DNA of 64,000 nt, taken from positions 372,001 through 436,000 of the forward strand of contig NC_089187.1 of the NCBI RefSeq assembly GCF_947507565.1. The letters are read 5' to 3'. The notes under the pieces are model-generated. The model was given only the letters and a program-made list of their open reading frames with translations, had not been told where the DNA came from and made no database searches. Positions 33,830 through 48,000 of the stretch are shown one piece after another. This DNA is from Oscarella lobularis (taxonomy: Eukaryota; Porifera; Homoscleromorpha; Homosclerophorida; Oscarellidae). Each line of letters begins with the position of its first letter. The stretch's first letter is position 1. Position numbers and translations under genes: made by a program.

Positions 33830-34955
33830 TTATTTATTGGTTGAATTTCCTTTATCGCCCTTGCTTCCCTTTTCGCCTTTTGGCCCGCGATATCCTTGGG
33901 GCCCCGGCGGCCCCGTCGCTCCCGTGTGACCCGAGTATCCTCGCGGTCCGGAATATCCCCGATCGCCCTTGAAGCCGCGAGGTCCCACAGCCCCCGGGGG
34001 CCCAATCGGTCCGCGTAAGCCCGTTATCCCGGGCTGTCCAACTAGTCCCCGCTGACCCGGGAGACCCGGTGGCCCCGCGTCTCCTTTGTTTGACGGCGTC
34101 AAACCTCTTTTTCCCCTCTGCCCTTTCATCCCTTGGTCGCCTTTAGGACCTAGAAGGAATCCTAGAACTCGTAAAGAACAAAGTGTATGTACCTATTGGG
34201 CCAGGATTTCCTGCAGGGCCTTGGGATCCTTTCGGACCCGGTGGACCGGGAGGGCCGGGTGGACCAGGGGGAACAACTAAACATATCATATAGAAATCAG
34301 GTAATCAATTGAATAAAATTTCGAATACGTACCTGCAACCGTCGTCGGACTTTCCGTACGGGAAGCTCGTTGTTCCATAGCCATCAACGCTTCTAATTAA
34401 TCAATCAATTATTTATTTTCGTGAAAAGTTCGTCCTCCCCCCTCCACCTGATATTATATCGCTCTTGGGCGTGACACTCGGACACTTGCACGACGAATTG
34501 GCCGCCGAATCGACTCGCGCGAGCGCGCCGAGCGCCATGAAGAAGACAATCACGTTGACGACGAGCGATAGGCAAACGAGAACGGCGTAGCGCTTCTGCA
34601 CGAACCCATTCACGGCAATCCACGGCTTTTTGACCGCATTGACGAGCCCCGTCGACGAGACGCATCGACGCGAGTCGACACTTCGCTTCGAGAGTCGATT
34701 CGTCGCGGGCAACGTGGGCGGATACGGTCGCGTCAGCGGCGCGTTGTTCGGCGCCGCTCGCACGGCGTCGAGCGGCTCGCTGTAGATGTTGACCGGTTCG
34801 AGATACTCCGACTCTTCGCGTTCGAGCGTTCGCTTTCTTTTCTCCGGCGATCGCGGAAGGATTCGCGAGCCGTTCGACGACGTCGCGGCGGCGCGCGTCG
34901 TCGGGAGAGTCGACGGGCGGTATTCGGTTTGAAAAGAAGAAGTCGTTCCCGACAT
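33830..34955 (-). CDS. Short type II transmembrane collagen
   Basis: Four exons (34448-34955, 34333-34392, 34193-34276, 33830-34149) give 323 residues in phase. A cytoplasmic N-terminal region of about 120 residues (Pro/Ser/Arg-rich) is followed by a membrane helix ([20 protein letters not shown]). Then comes an outer part with a short coil-like stretch and Gly-X-Y repeats: [15 protein letters not shown], interrupted by GLTPSNKGD, then about 25 more triplets ending [10 protein letters not shown]. The layout is like MACIT collagens (XIII, XXIII, XXV) and ectodysplasin, but much shorter, and there is no C-terminal NC domain. It sits just downstream of the integrin alpha array on the same strand. 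Confidence 0.85.
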
Positions 34956-35258
34956 GCTCTCGGGGTATATCTCTCTCTCTCGATGCGCGTCTCTGATCGT
35001 TCTGCGCAGTGGGCTGTCTGTCTTATCGCGGGTAGACGGTCAATACTAAGACGCGAGCTAACAACCGAAGAATGCATACTGTCTCGTGCGAAGGGTAACC
35101 ATAGAACAACAAAAACAACAATGACATGCAACGTCGGGGATATAGGTCCCTTTTAGTGTCAGTTCGCACGCGTTTAGGGGGCCCCTTTAGGAATTAATTA
35201 GCTATCGTTTGTGTGACGTCAAAAACTTTTTTACAGTCATATATAAATACTTACTTTT
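34956..35258. other. Intergenic between collagen and integrin alpha A
   Basis: About 300 bases contain the collagen 5' flank and the 3' flank of integrin alpha A. A TGACGTCA palindrome lies at 35214-35221. Nothing else is recognised. Confidence 0.5.
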
Positions 35259-38200
35259 TTATTCAGATTGCTCGAATTTTTTCTTTTCTTGCGCCAGTTT
35301 CTCCTTATCCGGACGCTCGAAGAATCCCATCTAAAGAGAGAAAACGCGTGATTGAAACGCCGCCATATGCGAGAGGAGACGTCTGACGCATTTCATCAGA
35401 GCGACGACCAATCCGAGAAAAACTAAGCTCGAAACGATGATAAGCGGCAGTATCCACCACATTTCCTCTTTCGTCCTTTCATCAAGGCGAACAACACGAG
35501 TCGTCACCTTCCAAAAAGAAAATAGAAAAATCGAAAGAGAGAGATACATAAAAAAAATTGAATCACGCACCACAAATTTCTTGACTAGACTATCGGATCC
35601 AGTGGCGACTTCCACCGGACTCGGAAGCTTCCCAAGGCGAATGACGGCAACCGAAGACAACTCGGCTACGTCATCGTACCTCTAAAAGCAACCCACCCTA
35701 ATTCATCTCAAAGGAGAGAACTCCAAATTACCTCGGGAAGAATGTACTTGAAGATTCGTGCTTGCACCTTGATATCCACCTCATCTCCTGAATTCAGTCG
35801 GCTGACGTTGCACTGGAACGTCACGCAGGAGGTCTGATAGAAGCTCACTCCGCACTCGTCTAGCTAGAGAGAAGGCATCTCTAAGACCCATCGCGCGGGG
35901 AGTCTCTGTAGTGACTTACCGATTCTGACGTTGGAATAGCGTGCAATGTAGAGACCGTAGCAGCTGAAACCTGCACCAACGTTTTATAAAAGAAATGAGG
36001 AAGGGGGCCTCTAGTCATACGAGGGCTCGATCGATGAGACCAAGCTCTTCTGCGTTGCACTGTCCAGGTCCTGACACCTAAAAGAAAAGAACTCAAATTT
36101 GAAAATAAATCATTTGATGTTGTTTACCTCGACGCCAGTAAGACGCAATAAATATTGATTGTCACTCGTCCGCAGAGGCCACGCGATTGTGACAACTGTA
36201 GCGGGAACGGGCGACGGACCGCGATTTTGCACCTAAATAAAGAGATTGATAAAAACCCGGTTTCCATGATATTCGAAACGTACATAATAAGAATGACTGA
36301 TTGATCGACTGACGTCAGAGGAATTTAGCCCCGCAGGGCGCGACTGAATGCGGTAAAGAACTACGCGATTCGGAGTTGAAATCCTAAGACATTTTTTTTG
36401 AAATCCTAAATCTAACGCAACAAAAAAATTACCCTTGCGCAATGCCGAAATTTGCGTTTTTGATCAAACTAATGAAGGGGGTCGCGTAGATGTTGTCGTT
36501 CAAAGTTCCGTTTTCGGGATTGAGACTGAAACGATATTGTTTCTTAGCCTAAGTTAGGCATTGCAAATATTGTCATACAGTACCTCTCTGCTTCAATAGT
36601 GAAATTGAATCCGGTTGTAGTCAATGCCACATCAGCAAGAAGCAAAACAAATTCCAGGTCAACCTGAATAGAATAAATATTTTTCTTATTTTATTTAATA
36701 GGGTATACTTACTCGTCCCTTCCATGCCAATGGATCGCCGACGTCGCATGAGTACACAATCAATTCGAAGCCTTTCGTTTCATTTCGACACGAAATCGGC
36801 GTTCGCTGCAAAATGATCTCATCCCTCGTGAGGACCAGAAGATATAAAGGACTTACATTCAAAGATATGTTTCCTATTTTCAATTCGTTCGTAAACGCCA
36901 CTTTCACCTTGGCATCGTACGCCGCCTCGCCCCAATTCTCCACTCTCGCGTTCAGGCGAATCAACGTGTCGTCGCCAAGCAACACGGACGAAATCCTGCA
37001 TCAAAAAACTTCCACAGCTAAGCCCTCCGAAAAAAATAGAACCGACTTTCTTTCCCGGTGACCGCTTCTCACGGCGACGTCCACCACTCGCAAGTCGGAA
37101 ACGCCGCTGAGTCGAAAGTACGCCTAAATTAAAAAAAAACAACAAAAAATGCACACGAAGCCTAATTTCTCCTTCAGCCTACGGATTCGGAAACGTTAAC
37201 GGTGGCGTTGGATCGGAGAACGGGTGCGAGGCCACGAAGGATAGGATTTCCGTCAGATGACGGCACTTTCGCTTCCGGAGGAAGCCCATACGTGACGTTA
37301 ACAACCATAGGCGAAGCCAAAGGTTGAAGATTAGCCTGCAGTCCAAAAAAAATGAGATACATTGCCTTATTTCTATTTCTTACCTGTAACGTGGCAGGGA
37401 ACGTCTGGCAGACGAATTGCGCCGCGATTCTACGTTTTCCCGCTCTCTTTGGCATCATCGCCGTGCCGTTGAACGACGCTCGCGACTCGAAGCCGCGTTT
37501 GCTGTGCTCTGCATCCAATTCAACTTCAAATTCAACGTCTAAGAAAAAAAAAACTAAGACAGCCCCCCTCCCTTCTAGCGAAAAATCCCTATTACTCAGA
37601 AACGATTCTTTCAGGACTCCCGCATACTTCATACACAATTCCACCTCAAATCTGAAAGAAAATTCCCACCCAGAGCTAAGGAGACTATATCGTCTTACCG
37701 CTCAGTTTCCTTGTAAATAAGATATTGAGGTATAAGCTTCAGTGCCGCTACGATAGCGACAACGGGTTTCGATCGAAGCACGACAGTTTTCTCAGCCAGA
37801 AACGCTCCAACAACAATATCTAGCATGGGCCGAGTCTAAAGACCGACGAAAGAAAAGTCATTTCCAGACATACCTGGATAGCCGTTGTCATCTAAATCCA
37901 CGGCGCCGGCCAGCGCCGCGCCAAAGCCAGGCACGGCAAAACGCACGTTCAAACTCGACGAGCGAATAACCTTTGGAAATGAAATCACCAAAAAAAAATT
38001 CTAATTAATTCTAACTGACTTGAAGTGGCGAGTCGACGAGACCACTTAGTGACGTGGTGTATAAATAAACGGTAGGATCGTCAGCAAAGGGAGCCCCAAC
38101 GACAATATCTAGACGTTGAGTTGAGAAGGAGAGCGACTCCCGTCTTTTTTTCTCACCAATAAAACCGTCCATGTTGACGTCACCAACCGTAGCAATAGCG

Positions 38201-39841
38201 TATCCAAACGATCCTCTAGCCAACGGTCCTGTGAGCACACTGCCACTCTCAAAGTCACTCTAATCGATACGATTCTATAAAAGTTTGATTAATTAAAATA
38301 ATTACCTTTTGCGTGTTGATGTAGGTGTAGACTCGACCTTGGTCTCGCCGCACTCCTGTGTAGTAGGGAGCCCCGACGATGAGATCGTCGAAACCGTCGC
38401 GATTGAGATCGACGGCGACAAGGGAATGGCTAAAGTAGGCGCCAGCCTTAGTTTAAATAAAAAAAGACATCTACTCATTTAAACCGATGTGTGACGCAAA
38501 CTCACTTCAGAGCCGTTGACTGAGTGAATAGGCGAATTGGATCCAATATCGTATGAGAATATTATCACCTTTTAAAATCGATTCAGAGTTTGGAATTCGA
38601 ATGGTATCATTACTTGGCCATTATAATGATTTGCACGGGGCACTCCGACAGCAAATTCTGAAACTCCAGATAATTGAAAAAAAACAACATCCCCGAATCT
38701 TTATCTTTCTTTTTACCGTTAGTGTTTCCGCGAAACTTGAAAGAACCAAAAGTAACGGAATAAGCTAAGAAACGCATTAATTAATTAATTAATTGATCTT
38801 AATCACTGATAAGAATCTCTAATTACCCAAATACTGATAATTAGAACCGTTAGCACGGTCACCATCCAACGAATAAGTAATGGATCCATAGGATTTCGAA
38901 TCGACTACATCGACATTTCCTATTATATATAATAAGGCCAATACAAACAACGAGAAGACGAGAAGCGAGATGCGCCTTACCCTGCCAATCGAAAGTCCCT
39001 GGATTTCCAAGAAGAATAGCATTGCCATCCTAGAGAGAGATAGAGACAATTCGTGAAGGATTTCCCTGCATCTTTACATCGGACAAAGACAAGCCACTGC
39101 CGCTCTGGCAGAAATCGAATTTCGTCACTCCAATCGTTCTGTACTTGCAGGGAGCCAAAACGGACAAAAATTTGAATTGGAAGTCGAATAGGAGACATCG
39201 ACCAATCGGTCGACTAGTGTGAAAGTTCTTCGTAAAATCGATGTAGCGATGAGCGCACGTCTAGAAACTTGAGCAGTCACGCGCACGTCACGATTTTTCG
39301 GGGGGAGGGCCCTCCCAAGGGACAAGCGTGCATTTTTATTACCACGACGATTCCGTTGAGTTTCGCTGCGACCGACACGCCTAACCACTGATCGTAGACT
39401 TGATCGCGATCTTTAGTTTGGCTATCAACGTCGTCGAACTCTCTCAAAAGAGCTGGCGATAAAAAATCGCATTAGGCGCCTAGCGAATTTGATTGTTTTC
39501 TCACGCGGATAGCCGGTAAATGGCTCGCATTCGGCGTCCGTGACGAGCTTGCATCGATAGAGCGCTCCGAAGCGCTCCACGCCGTCCGAATCGTCGCGTG
39601 GCGCACCGACGAGGATCCTACGATCGAAATCGCGATCGGTTCGCGTATATTCGTCGTTTTCTTTGCACCATTTGCCGTTCGCGTTGGCGTACGGCGCGAC
39701 GCTGTAGCCGAAATACTTGGCAGCGGTCGAATTCGATCCGTTGCGCACGATTGGCGCTTCGACGTCGATGTACGTCGCGCACGCGCGCGAGGACGCCTGC
39801 AAGAGTGCGGCGGCGGCGGCGAGCAATATTGTTTCGAGCAT
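35259..39841 (-). CDS. Integrin alpha chain A (array copy 1)
   Basis: An integrin alpha subunit without an inserted I domain. The signal peptide starts at 39841 (MLETILLAAAAALLQ), followed by the beta-propeller start YIDVEAPIVRNGSN and FGYSVAPYAN. FG-GAP repeats carry Ca-binding loops such as DLNRDGFDDLIVGAP (about 38370-38410), DVNMDGF (38165) and DLDDNGYP (37873-37893). Thigh and calf beta-sandwich exons follow from about 37.7 to 35.7 kb. The membrane helix is in the exon at about 35400-35510 (WWILPLIIVSSLVFLGLVV). The tail is in exon 35259-35335 (GFFERPDKEKLAQEKKK). This is the most divergent copy: its tail has GFFER where the other four have GFFRR. The first intron (about 39620-39672) is open in frame if retained. 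Confidence 0.92.
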
Positions 39842-40064
39842 TTTTTCTGCTGCCGCGACCTCCTTCGCAGTAATACAGGAGTTGTGGGTTGGAATTGACG
39901 CGTCATCGACGCTTTCGCGGAGTTTATCGATACATGTGCGTGCAGACACGTTGACTTCTCACGCGTGCGCGTGGTTTTTGGCGGGATGTGCGTGTGATAA
40001 GTAACAACAAAAAAAAAGCCATAAATAAACGCTGCGCAACCCAGCCAGTTAATTAATTAATTAG

Positions 40065-43000
40065 CTAACCTTCGCCTTCGTTTTCCGCATTCAACTGCTT
40101 CTTTTCTTCTTGGAGTTTCTCCTTAGCCGGACGCCTAAAGAATCCCAACTAAAAGCAAACGGGAAAAGCTAGAGCGACAAACAAAAGCGATGCACTGTGT
40201 AGGAGACTCACCCAAACTAATAGGGCAATAAGAAGAGTCAGAAACACAACACTTGCAACAACTACGACCGGAATGACCCAAGGCTTTCTCTCTTCCTTTA
40301 TCGTTGGCTTTTCAGCACTGACAATATTGGTGATCACCTGAAAAAAGAAAAATTAATCGACTAATTAAAAAAGATAAAATATTGTACTGCTGTCTTTTTG
40401 AGCAAGGTATTCAATCCAGTTACGACTTGCACTAGATTCGGACTGCTGTCGAACGCAGCGACCGAAGACAAAGTCAGATTGAGAATGTTATCCTAAAAAG
40501 AAAGACATTACAAAAACAAAGAAATTCTCTCGTTCTAATTAATTAAACCTGAAGAAGTGTCTGCTCGTAAAGACGTGCCTGCACCTTGATGTCCACCGTT
40601 TCGTTCGCGCTCAACTGACTGATCTTGCATTGGAAAGTAACGCAATCGGTCTGATAGACGCCTCCCGCTTCACAGCCACTTGTCTAAGCAAAATCAAGAT
40701 TACCGTCAAAAGTGCTATATAGACTATCAGCGGCTAACGATGTCCGTTTCTCTTCTTCTTCTTCTTCTTCTTCGACGATTCTGTAGCACGACTGTAGAAT
40801 TGAGTCGACTGTCTGTGAAGCTAGTAGCTTGGGTCGGCTGTAAATGCTACACACCAGTGAGTATACATACAATGGATACCAGTATTCCCTATAGAGTCAA
40901 TACGTTGGCTGCGTTGATGAGATTCAATTCTTCAGCGTTACAGCTTGCACGTCCTTTGACCTATACACGGGAGATGCCTACTCCAATCAAATGCACCGAG
41001 TCTCCTTACGTCGACGCCAGTAAGATACAATAGATATCGATTGTCAGCGGTTCTGTGTGGCCACGTGATTGAAACGACCGTCTCGGGAATAGGCGAAGGA
41101 CCGCGATTTTGCACCTAGAGAAAAGTAGAGTCACTAGTTCAATCATTTGTTCGCGAACCTACAATATAAGTATGGACAACTGATGGTCCAATCTCCTCTA
41201 TTGTTTTGGGCAATATCAGTCCAGAACCGAACGGATTAGCAGGATCTATGGAGACTTGGCTTGGCGTCGAGCTAGAGAAGAAAAATTTGAAATAAAAAAG
41301 ATTAATTAAATAATTAAATAATTGTTATCGTTTTACCCTTGCAGACCAAAATCGGCTTTTTTGATCACTGTAATAAAAGGCGTTGTCAGGACGTTGTCGT
41401 GCAACGTTCCATTTTCGGCATTGGCACTGGAAAAAAGGGACTTCATTGCGATTGGCCACACAAATAATATATACCTTTCTGCTTCAATGGTGAAATTGAA
41501 TTTATTTGTCGTCGATGATACGCTCGCAAGCAACAGAACAAAGTCTAGTCGAACCTGAAAATATTAATTAAATAAAAAATAAAAAAAAGGAGGATCCGTA
41601 TATCCTCACTTGACTATTGGATGCCAGCGAATCCCCTACGTTACAAGTATACGTAACCAAAGCGTCGCCTTTCGTTTCGTTTGTACACGATATCATCTTT
41701 TGCTGTCGAAGAATTTAAAAAAAAACCCTTTGTAATCTCTCGTCGACTTCTCGCTCACGTTCAACGAAATCCGTTTCAGTTTCAACTCCTTCAGAAACGT
41801 CACGTTCACCTTGACGGCGTACGCCGTCTCCTTTCGATTCTCGACGAGCACTGTCAGATTAACCAAATTGTCTTCACCAAGCGACACGGACGAAACTCTA
41901 TAGATGTACGTACACATACGCATAAGACAATGCCTTCGAAAAATCGAGAGGGAACTCACGTTTCTCCACTGCCGCTCACTACTCGAGCACTTGCTACGCG
42001 CAAATCGGGAATGCACGTTTGATTTCCGCGACAGCCACTAACGAGGAAAACCTGCGAGAAATCGGCGTCATTTTTTAATGAGACGAAAGAATATGTTACA
42101 GACCGAGTTCGTTTGCACGCCGTTTCGAGCAACCGGCGAAAGTGGTCGTATGGGAGGATTTCCTCCATATGACGACGGCATTCGAGGCTCCGGAGGAAGA
42201 GCGTAGGCGACGTCGAGGATCACTTCTTGCGGCCTAATCAGCGTCTCGCTTTGACTCTAATAATTTATTAGTATTAGCATTAATTAAAAGGCCGTGGCAC
42301 TTTCTTACTTGCACTACGAGACTGAATGTCGTGCAGGCGAAATTGCTTGTGACGTTTCTTGTGCCGCTCACCTTTGCAGATTTCGCTGGACCACTAAACG
42401 TCGCCCACGGATTAAGGCCCACGACACTTCGGCTTCTATCCACTTCAATACTGAATTCAACGTCTGGAGACGAGAGATTGTAATCGAGATCTATATTTAT
42501 CCGCCCACGTACTTAGACTTGATTCTCTGACGACTCCATCATACTTCATGCACAATTCGGCTTTGAATCTAATTTAATTAAAAAGAGGAATTCACTGAGT
42601 CACGTTCTAATACATTAATAACTAATCTTTACTGATTTGTTGTGAGATACACGAGAGTCTTAGGCGTGAGCTCGAGCGTGGCAACAATAGTGGCAACGGG
42701 CTTCGATCGAAGCACGACGGCTTTCTCGGACCGAAACGCTCCAACGACAATATCTATAGATAGAGTCAAAATCAATAAATAAACTAAGCGACGATTAACA
42801 ACCGACGTGTATACCTCCATAGCTGTTCTCATCCAAATCGACGCCGCCTGCCAGCGCCGCGCCGAAGCCGGGTATCGAAAAATTGAGGTTCAAGCCCGAC
42901 GATGGAATGACCTACCCCCCCCCCAAAAAAAGTGTGACTCCCAAAAAAATCCAAGACGGTGTATTCCGAACTTGAAGTGGCGACGCGACAAGTCCCTTCA

Positions 43001-44746
43001 GCGACGTCGTGTAGAGATAAACGGTAGGATCGTCGGCAAAGGGAGCCCCAATGACGATATCTAATAGAAAAAATGAGTCTCGGGGGCCCCCGATGCCTCG
43101 AGATTCTCATACCCGTAAAGCCGTCCAAATTGACGTCACCGACGGTCGCAATCGCATAGCCGAACGCTCCTCGAGCCAACGGCCCCGTTAGAATACGATC
43201 AAGCATGAAATCATTCTATAATAATAACAATTATTATTAGTAGTAATTTATCGTGGGTTCTTTTGCTTACGTTCTGCGTGTTGATGTACGTGTACACTTG
43301 ACCTTGATCTCGCAATTGTCCCGTGTAGTAGGGAGCGCCGACGACGAGATCGTCGTAACCGTCGCGATTGAGATCGACGGCGACAACGGAATGACCGAAA
43401 TAAGCGCCCACCTCAAAAACGAAATAGAGGTCGGTACTTTTTTTCTTGTTAGAACAACTCACTTGAGAGCCTCTTTTTGCGACTGAAACCAAGACTCTTC
43501 CGACCGATGTATAGCGAAGTACAATCACCTTGATTAAAATATTAGAGGAGAATTCGATATGCCGTTCTACGCACTCTGCCCGTGTAGCTCATCGAGCGAG
43601 GTGCTCCGACGACAAATTCTAAAACGCCAATAAATAAATAATCGAACACGAAAAATTATTTTCTTTACTAAACCGTTTGTGCTTTCGTAGAATTTAAATG
43701 AGCCAAAAGCAACGGAGTAGGCTAGGAGGGAAGAAATTGATCAAAATCAAAAAACTCCTCATTTCTTCCTTACCCACATATCCTATTTCGGACGATCCAA
43801 CATCCCTAGCATAAGAGAGAGCGACGGTCTCGTAATCGCTGGAATTAACAATATCTATGTTTCCTACGTAGTCGAGTCGATTGAAGACCAATATTATTAT
43901 CTAATTAATTAATTTACCCGCCCAATTGAAAGTGCCGGGATTTCCGAGAAGAATTTGTTTTCCATCCTAGAGGAATCATTTTGCGAGCGACGCAAAGTCT
44001 ATTTTTATTAGTCGTTCTACGTTTGCCAAGGCCACGTCACTTCCGCTTTGACAGAAGCTGAAACCGTGGATTCCTTCTAATCTGTTCTTGCACGGAGCCA
44101 AAACGGGTCGAATGTGGAATGTCGAATTGAAAAGAAAACATCGACCAATCGGATCGTAATACTGAAAATTCGCCCTAAAGTCGACGTAACGATGAGCACA
44201 AGTCTTTAATTAAAACAGACAATTAATTCAAATATTTAATCATTTATACGTGTATTTATGTACCACAATGATTCCGTTGGGATTCGCAGCCACGGAAACT
44301 CCCAGCCACTGATTGCGAACATGATCGCGATCGCGCAATACACCCGGAAATAAGGGGTCTAGCTCTCTTATGGGATCTTGAAGAAAAATTACTGAGAAGG
44401 CTACTAATGCCACCCCTCTTTTCTCACCAGGATAGCCCGTGAACGGCTCGCACTTGGAGTCTTTAGCGAGTTTGCATCGATAGAGCGCTCCGAATCGCTC
44501 CATTCCGTCCGAATCGTCGAGCGGCGCGCCGACGAGAATCCTAGACCGATTTATCGCTTTCTATGCGTTTGCGCGTCGTTCCTTTTTATACCATTTTCCT
44601 TCGGCGTTGGCGTACGGAGCAACGCTGTAGCCGAAATACTTGGCGTCGGTCGGGTGGGCTCCCGAGCGCACGATCGGCGCTTGAGTGTCGATGTTGAGCG
44701 CGCAGGCGCGCGAGAATGCTAGTAGCAGGAGCTGAACCAGTATCAT
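40065..44746 (-). CDS. Integrin alpha chain B (array copy 2)
   Basis: The second alpha subunit. The start at 44746 gives MILVQLLLLAFSRACA, a signal peptide, then NIDTQAPIVRSGAHPTDAKY. FG-GAP exons include DLNRDGYDDLVVGAPYYTG (43335-43400), DVNLDGF (43125) and DLDENSYGG (42828-42850). Calf exons run down to 40.5 kb, the membrane helix is near 40205-40285 (VIPVVVVASVVFLTLLIALL) and the tail is GFFRRPAKEKLQEEKK, ending at 40065. The first half (about 43.0-44.75 kb) is nearly identical to copy C, while the second half is clearly different. Spacing to copy A is 223 bases. Proteins of this array should pair with a beta chain such as that at 10.7 kb. Confidence 0.92.
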
Positions 44747-45053
44747 CACTGTCCTTCGTAAAGGCTACAGATAAAATGTCGCTTGCCACTGCGCGCACGG
44801 TCGGCTGAACAGGATTTGACGCGTTATCGCTTCCAATTCCAGGTACGCTTCCACGCGCTTCCGAAGGTTAGAGTTTACACGCGTCATCGCGGTTCGCGCG
44901 TCCGGGTTCAAAAAGGAAATCAAATGTTTATTGCTTACGCGTGATCAATGAGGTAAATGGAAAAAAAAGGGGAGGAGGGGAAACGTAGACGAATTATTTC
45001 TAGACGTCTAACCGTGCCGTTTCGTTTTCGCGAATGCATTCTTTTTTTTCGAG

Positions 45054-48000
45054 CTACGCTTCCGATCCGTCGCCGTTGACGTCAATCATTTTCTCCTTCG
45101 AATTCAAATGTTCGAGTTCCTCCTTCTCTTCCTCCAGCTTCTCCTTAGCCGGACGCCTAAAGAATCCCCGCTAGAAAAGAAAAAGAAACAGAAGGACGCT
45201 AGAGAAAGAGAGAAGAAAATCTAAAAACGACTCACCCAAACCATCAGAGCAATGACAAGCGCCAAGAAGAGCAAGCTCAAAACGACTACAACCGGAATGA
45301 CCCATGGTTCTCTCTCCTCTTCCTCCACCGTCTTTTCGGCACTGATAATTTCGGTAGTCACCTAAGAATAAGAAAGGAAACCGTGAAACGACAGGGAGAA
45401 AAAAAGGGAGTCAAAGTTCGCACTATCATCCTCTTGGGCAAAGTCTTCGGTCCAGTATCGAATGGCACGGGATCCGAAGCGCTATCGAAATTAATAACAG
45501 CTTCGGAAGACAAATTCAGCTGAAACATCCTATCCTAAAAAGCGAGCAATCGCAACTAAACCCTGACGTCTCTTCCTATCACGAAATATTACCTGAAGAA
45601 GAGTGTTCTCGAAGAGACGCGTTCGCAGTCTGATTTCGACTTTTTCTCCCGAACTCAATCCGCTGACTTTGCATTGAAACGTCGAGCAAGCGGTCTCATA
45701 GACACCCTCGGCTCCGCACTGACGAGAAAAAAAAGAGAAGAAGAGAATTCGACGTATGACGTCACACTTCGGAATGGTTCACCTGATCCGCTTCCCTTCT
45801 TCCGCGAGAACTCGCTTTCACCGTGGGAATAAGACCGCGATTACTAGACGGCGTCGGTTCCTTAAGCTGCACACAAAGAAACACAATCCCATATAATATT
45901 GTATAAATATATCGATTCGCCCTAGTTGTGCGTACGTCGCCCGCGTTGAGGAGACTCGGCTCTTCGGCGTTGCACTGTGCAGGCCCGTTGACCTATACAA
46001 CGTCATATTGAGGTGGCACTTTGTGTGTGTCAAAGTCCTCCTTACGTCGACGTCCGTAAGATACAATAGATAACGATTGTCCGTCGTTTTCTGCGGCCAC
46101 GTAATCGAAACGATCGTCTCCGGAATAGGCGAAGGACCTCGGTTTCGCACCTAGAGTGACATCGTCTTATTATCAATAATATATATATATATATATATAT
46201 ATTAGCGAGCCCCTTACGAAATAGGAAATGTTGACTTGTCGTCCGGCCTCCTTGATCGTTTCAGGCGCTGTTAGTCCAGAACCGAACGGATTAGCGGGAT
46301 CTATGGGCACTTGAGGCGGTTTTGACGTTCTAGAGAAACGTTTGGAAATACGAATGAACTAGACGTTATTTCATCTTACCCTTGAAGGCCAAAATCTGCT
46401 CTTTTGATAACTTGAATAGGAGGCGTTACTACGGTGTTGTCGTCTAAAGTCGTATTCTTTTCCGGATTGGTGCTGGAGAAAAGACCGGGTCGTTGAACCT
46501 CCCCCCCTTCTTTTATGAAATTATTAACCCTTCGCGTACCTTTGAGCTTCGACGGTGAAACTAAATTCTTTCGTCGTCAATGACAAGCCAGCGAGCAGTA
46601 GAACAAAATTGAGATCGGCCTATAGTACAGTAAGTACATTATATGTTTCGCTTTTAATTAAACTCACTTCCTGATTAGCGTTCAGCGGATTTCCAATGTC
46701 GCACGTATATCTAATCATGTTATTGTCTCTCGTTTCATTGGAACACACAATCAGATTAGTCTGCAGCCCCCCAAAAAAGTCAAAAAAAGTGACGTCACAA
46801 TTTCTCTATTCACTCACTCTGAGCAGAACGCGTTCCAACGTGAGTTCCTTCGAAAACGTCACGCTCACCTTGGCAGCGTACGCCGCCTCGTCCAGATTCT
46901 CGACGAGCACGCGCAGACGAATCGAAGCGTCCAGGCCGAGCGCCACCATAGATGCACTAAGAGGTGCCACCGAAGCAATCCTGCACATATTAAGGATCCA
47001 AAAAAAAGAGAGAGAAAAAATGAAGAAGACAGACGGACTCTTCTTGCGTCGCGTTGCCGGTCACTGTAACGTTCTTCAAGCGCAAATCCGGAACGCAAAT
47101 AAAATCCAGACGACAGCCGCGGAGAAGGTAAGCCTATAAAGACTCATTCAAATACAAAAAAAAAATTGCGTCGCGACGAACGCGTACGGATTCGGAGACG
47201 CCGAGAGGCGAATTATTGGCGTTCTTTCGAAGAACAGACGGAAGCGCTCGTATGAAGGGATTGCCTCCGGACGTCGGTAATTTCGGCTCGGAAGGAAGAC
47301 GATACGTGACGTCGACCGTCACCAGGGTAACCAGTTTCGTGATTTGGCTCTGCGCCGGAGAGAATTGTTTTGGGAATAGGAGATCTTATTATTGCTCTCA
47401 CTCGCAATGTGAGACTGAATGTCTTGCAGGCCGGTACGGTGATCGTGCCGCCTTTCTTCGCCAAATTCGCCGTGTCGTTGAACCACGCTCGCGGAATGAA
47501 GCCGCGATCGCTTTGCACTTTATCCACTTCGATATCATAATTGACGTCTAGAGAAAAGAAATAATTAATCAAGATCTACATTCCCCCTCTCTGGGGACGT
47601 ACTCAGATTCGATTCGCTGATGATTCCCGTGTAGCGAAGACACAACTTGGCCTCAAAGCTGAAACGCAAACACCGGCGCGCGTCAAACAGCAATAAATCG
47701 AGAATTCCACAACAGAAGAAGTCTTACTCAGTTATATTGGGATAATTGAGAAACTGGGGCGAGAGATCGAGCGTAGCAACGATCGCGGCAACGGGCTTCG
47801 ATCGAAGCACAACGGCTTTCTCGGACCGAAACGCTCCAACAACAATATCTATAGTCAATAACTATATATATAATTTAGGTGGCGATTAACGTACCTGCAT
47901 AGCTATTCCCGTCCAAATCGACGCCGCCTGCCAGCGCAGCGCCGAAGCCGAGCATCGAAAAATTGAGGTTCAAGCTTGACGATGGAATAACCTAAACGAA

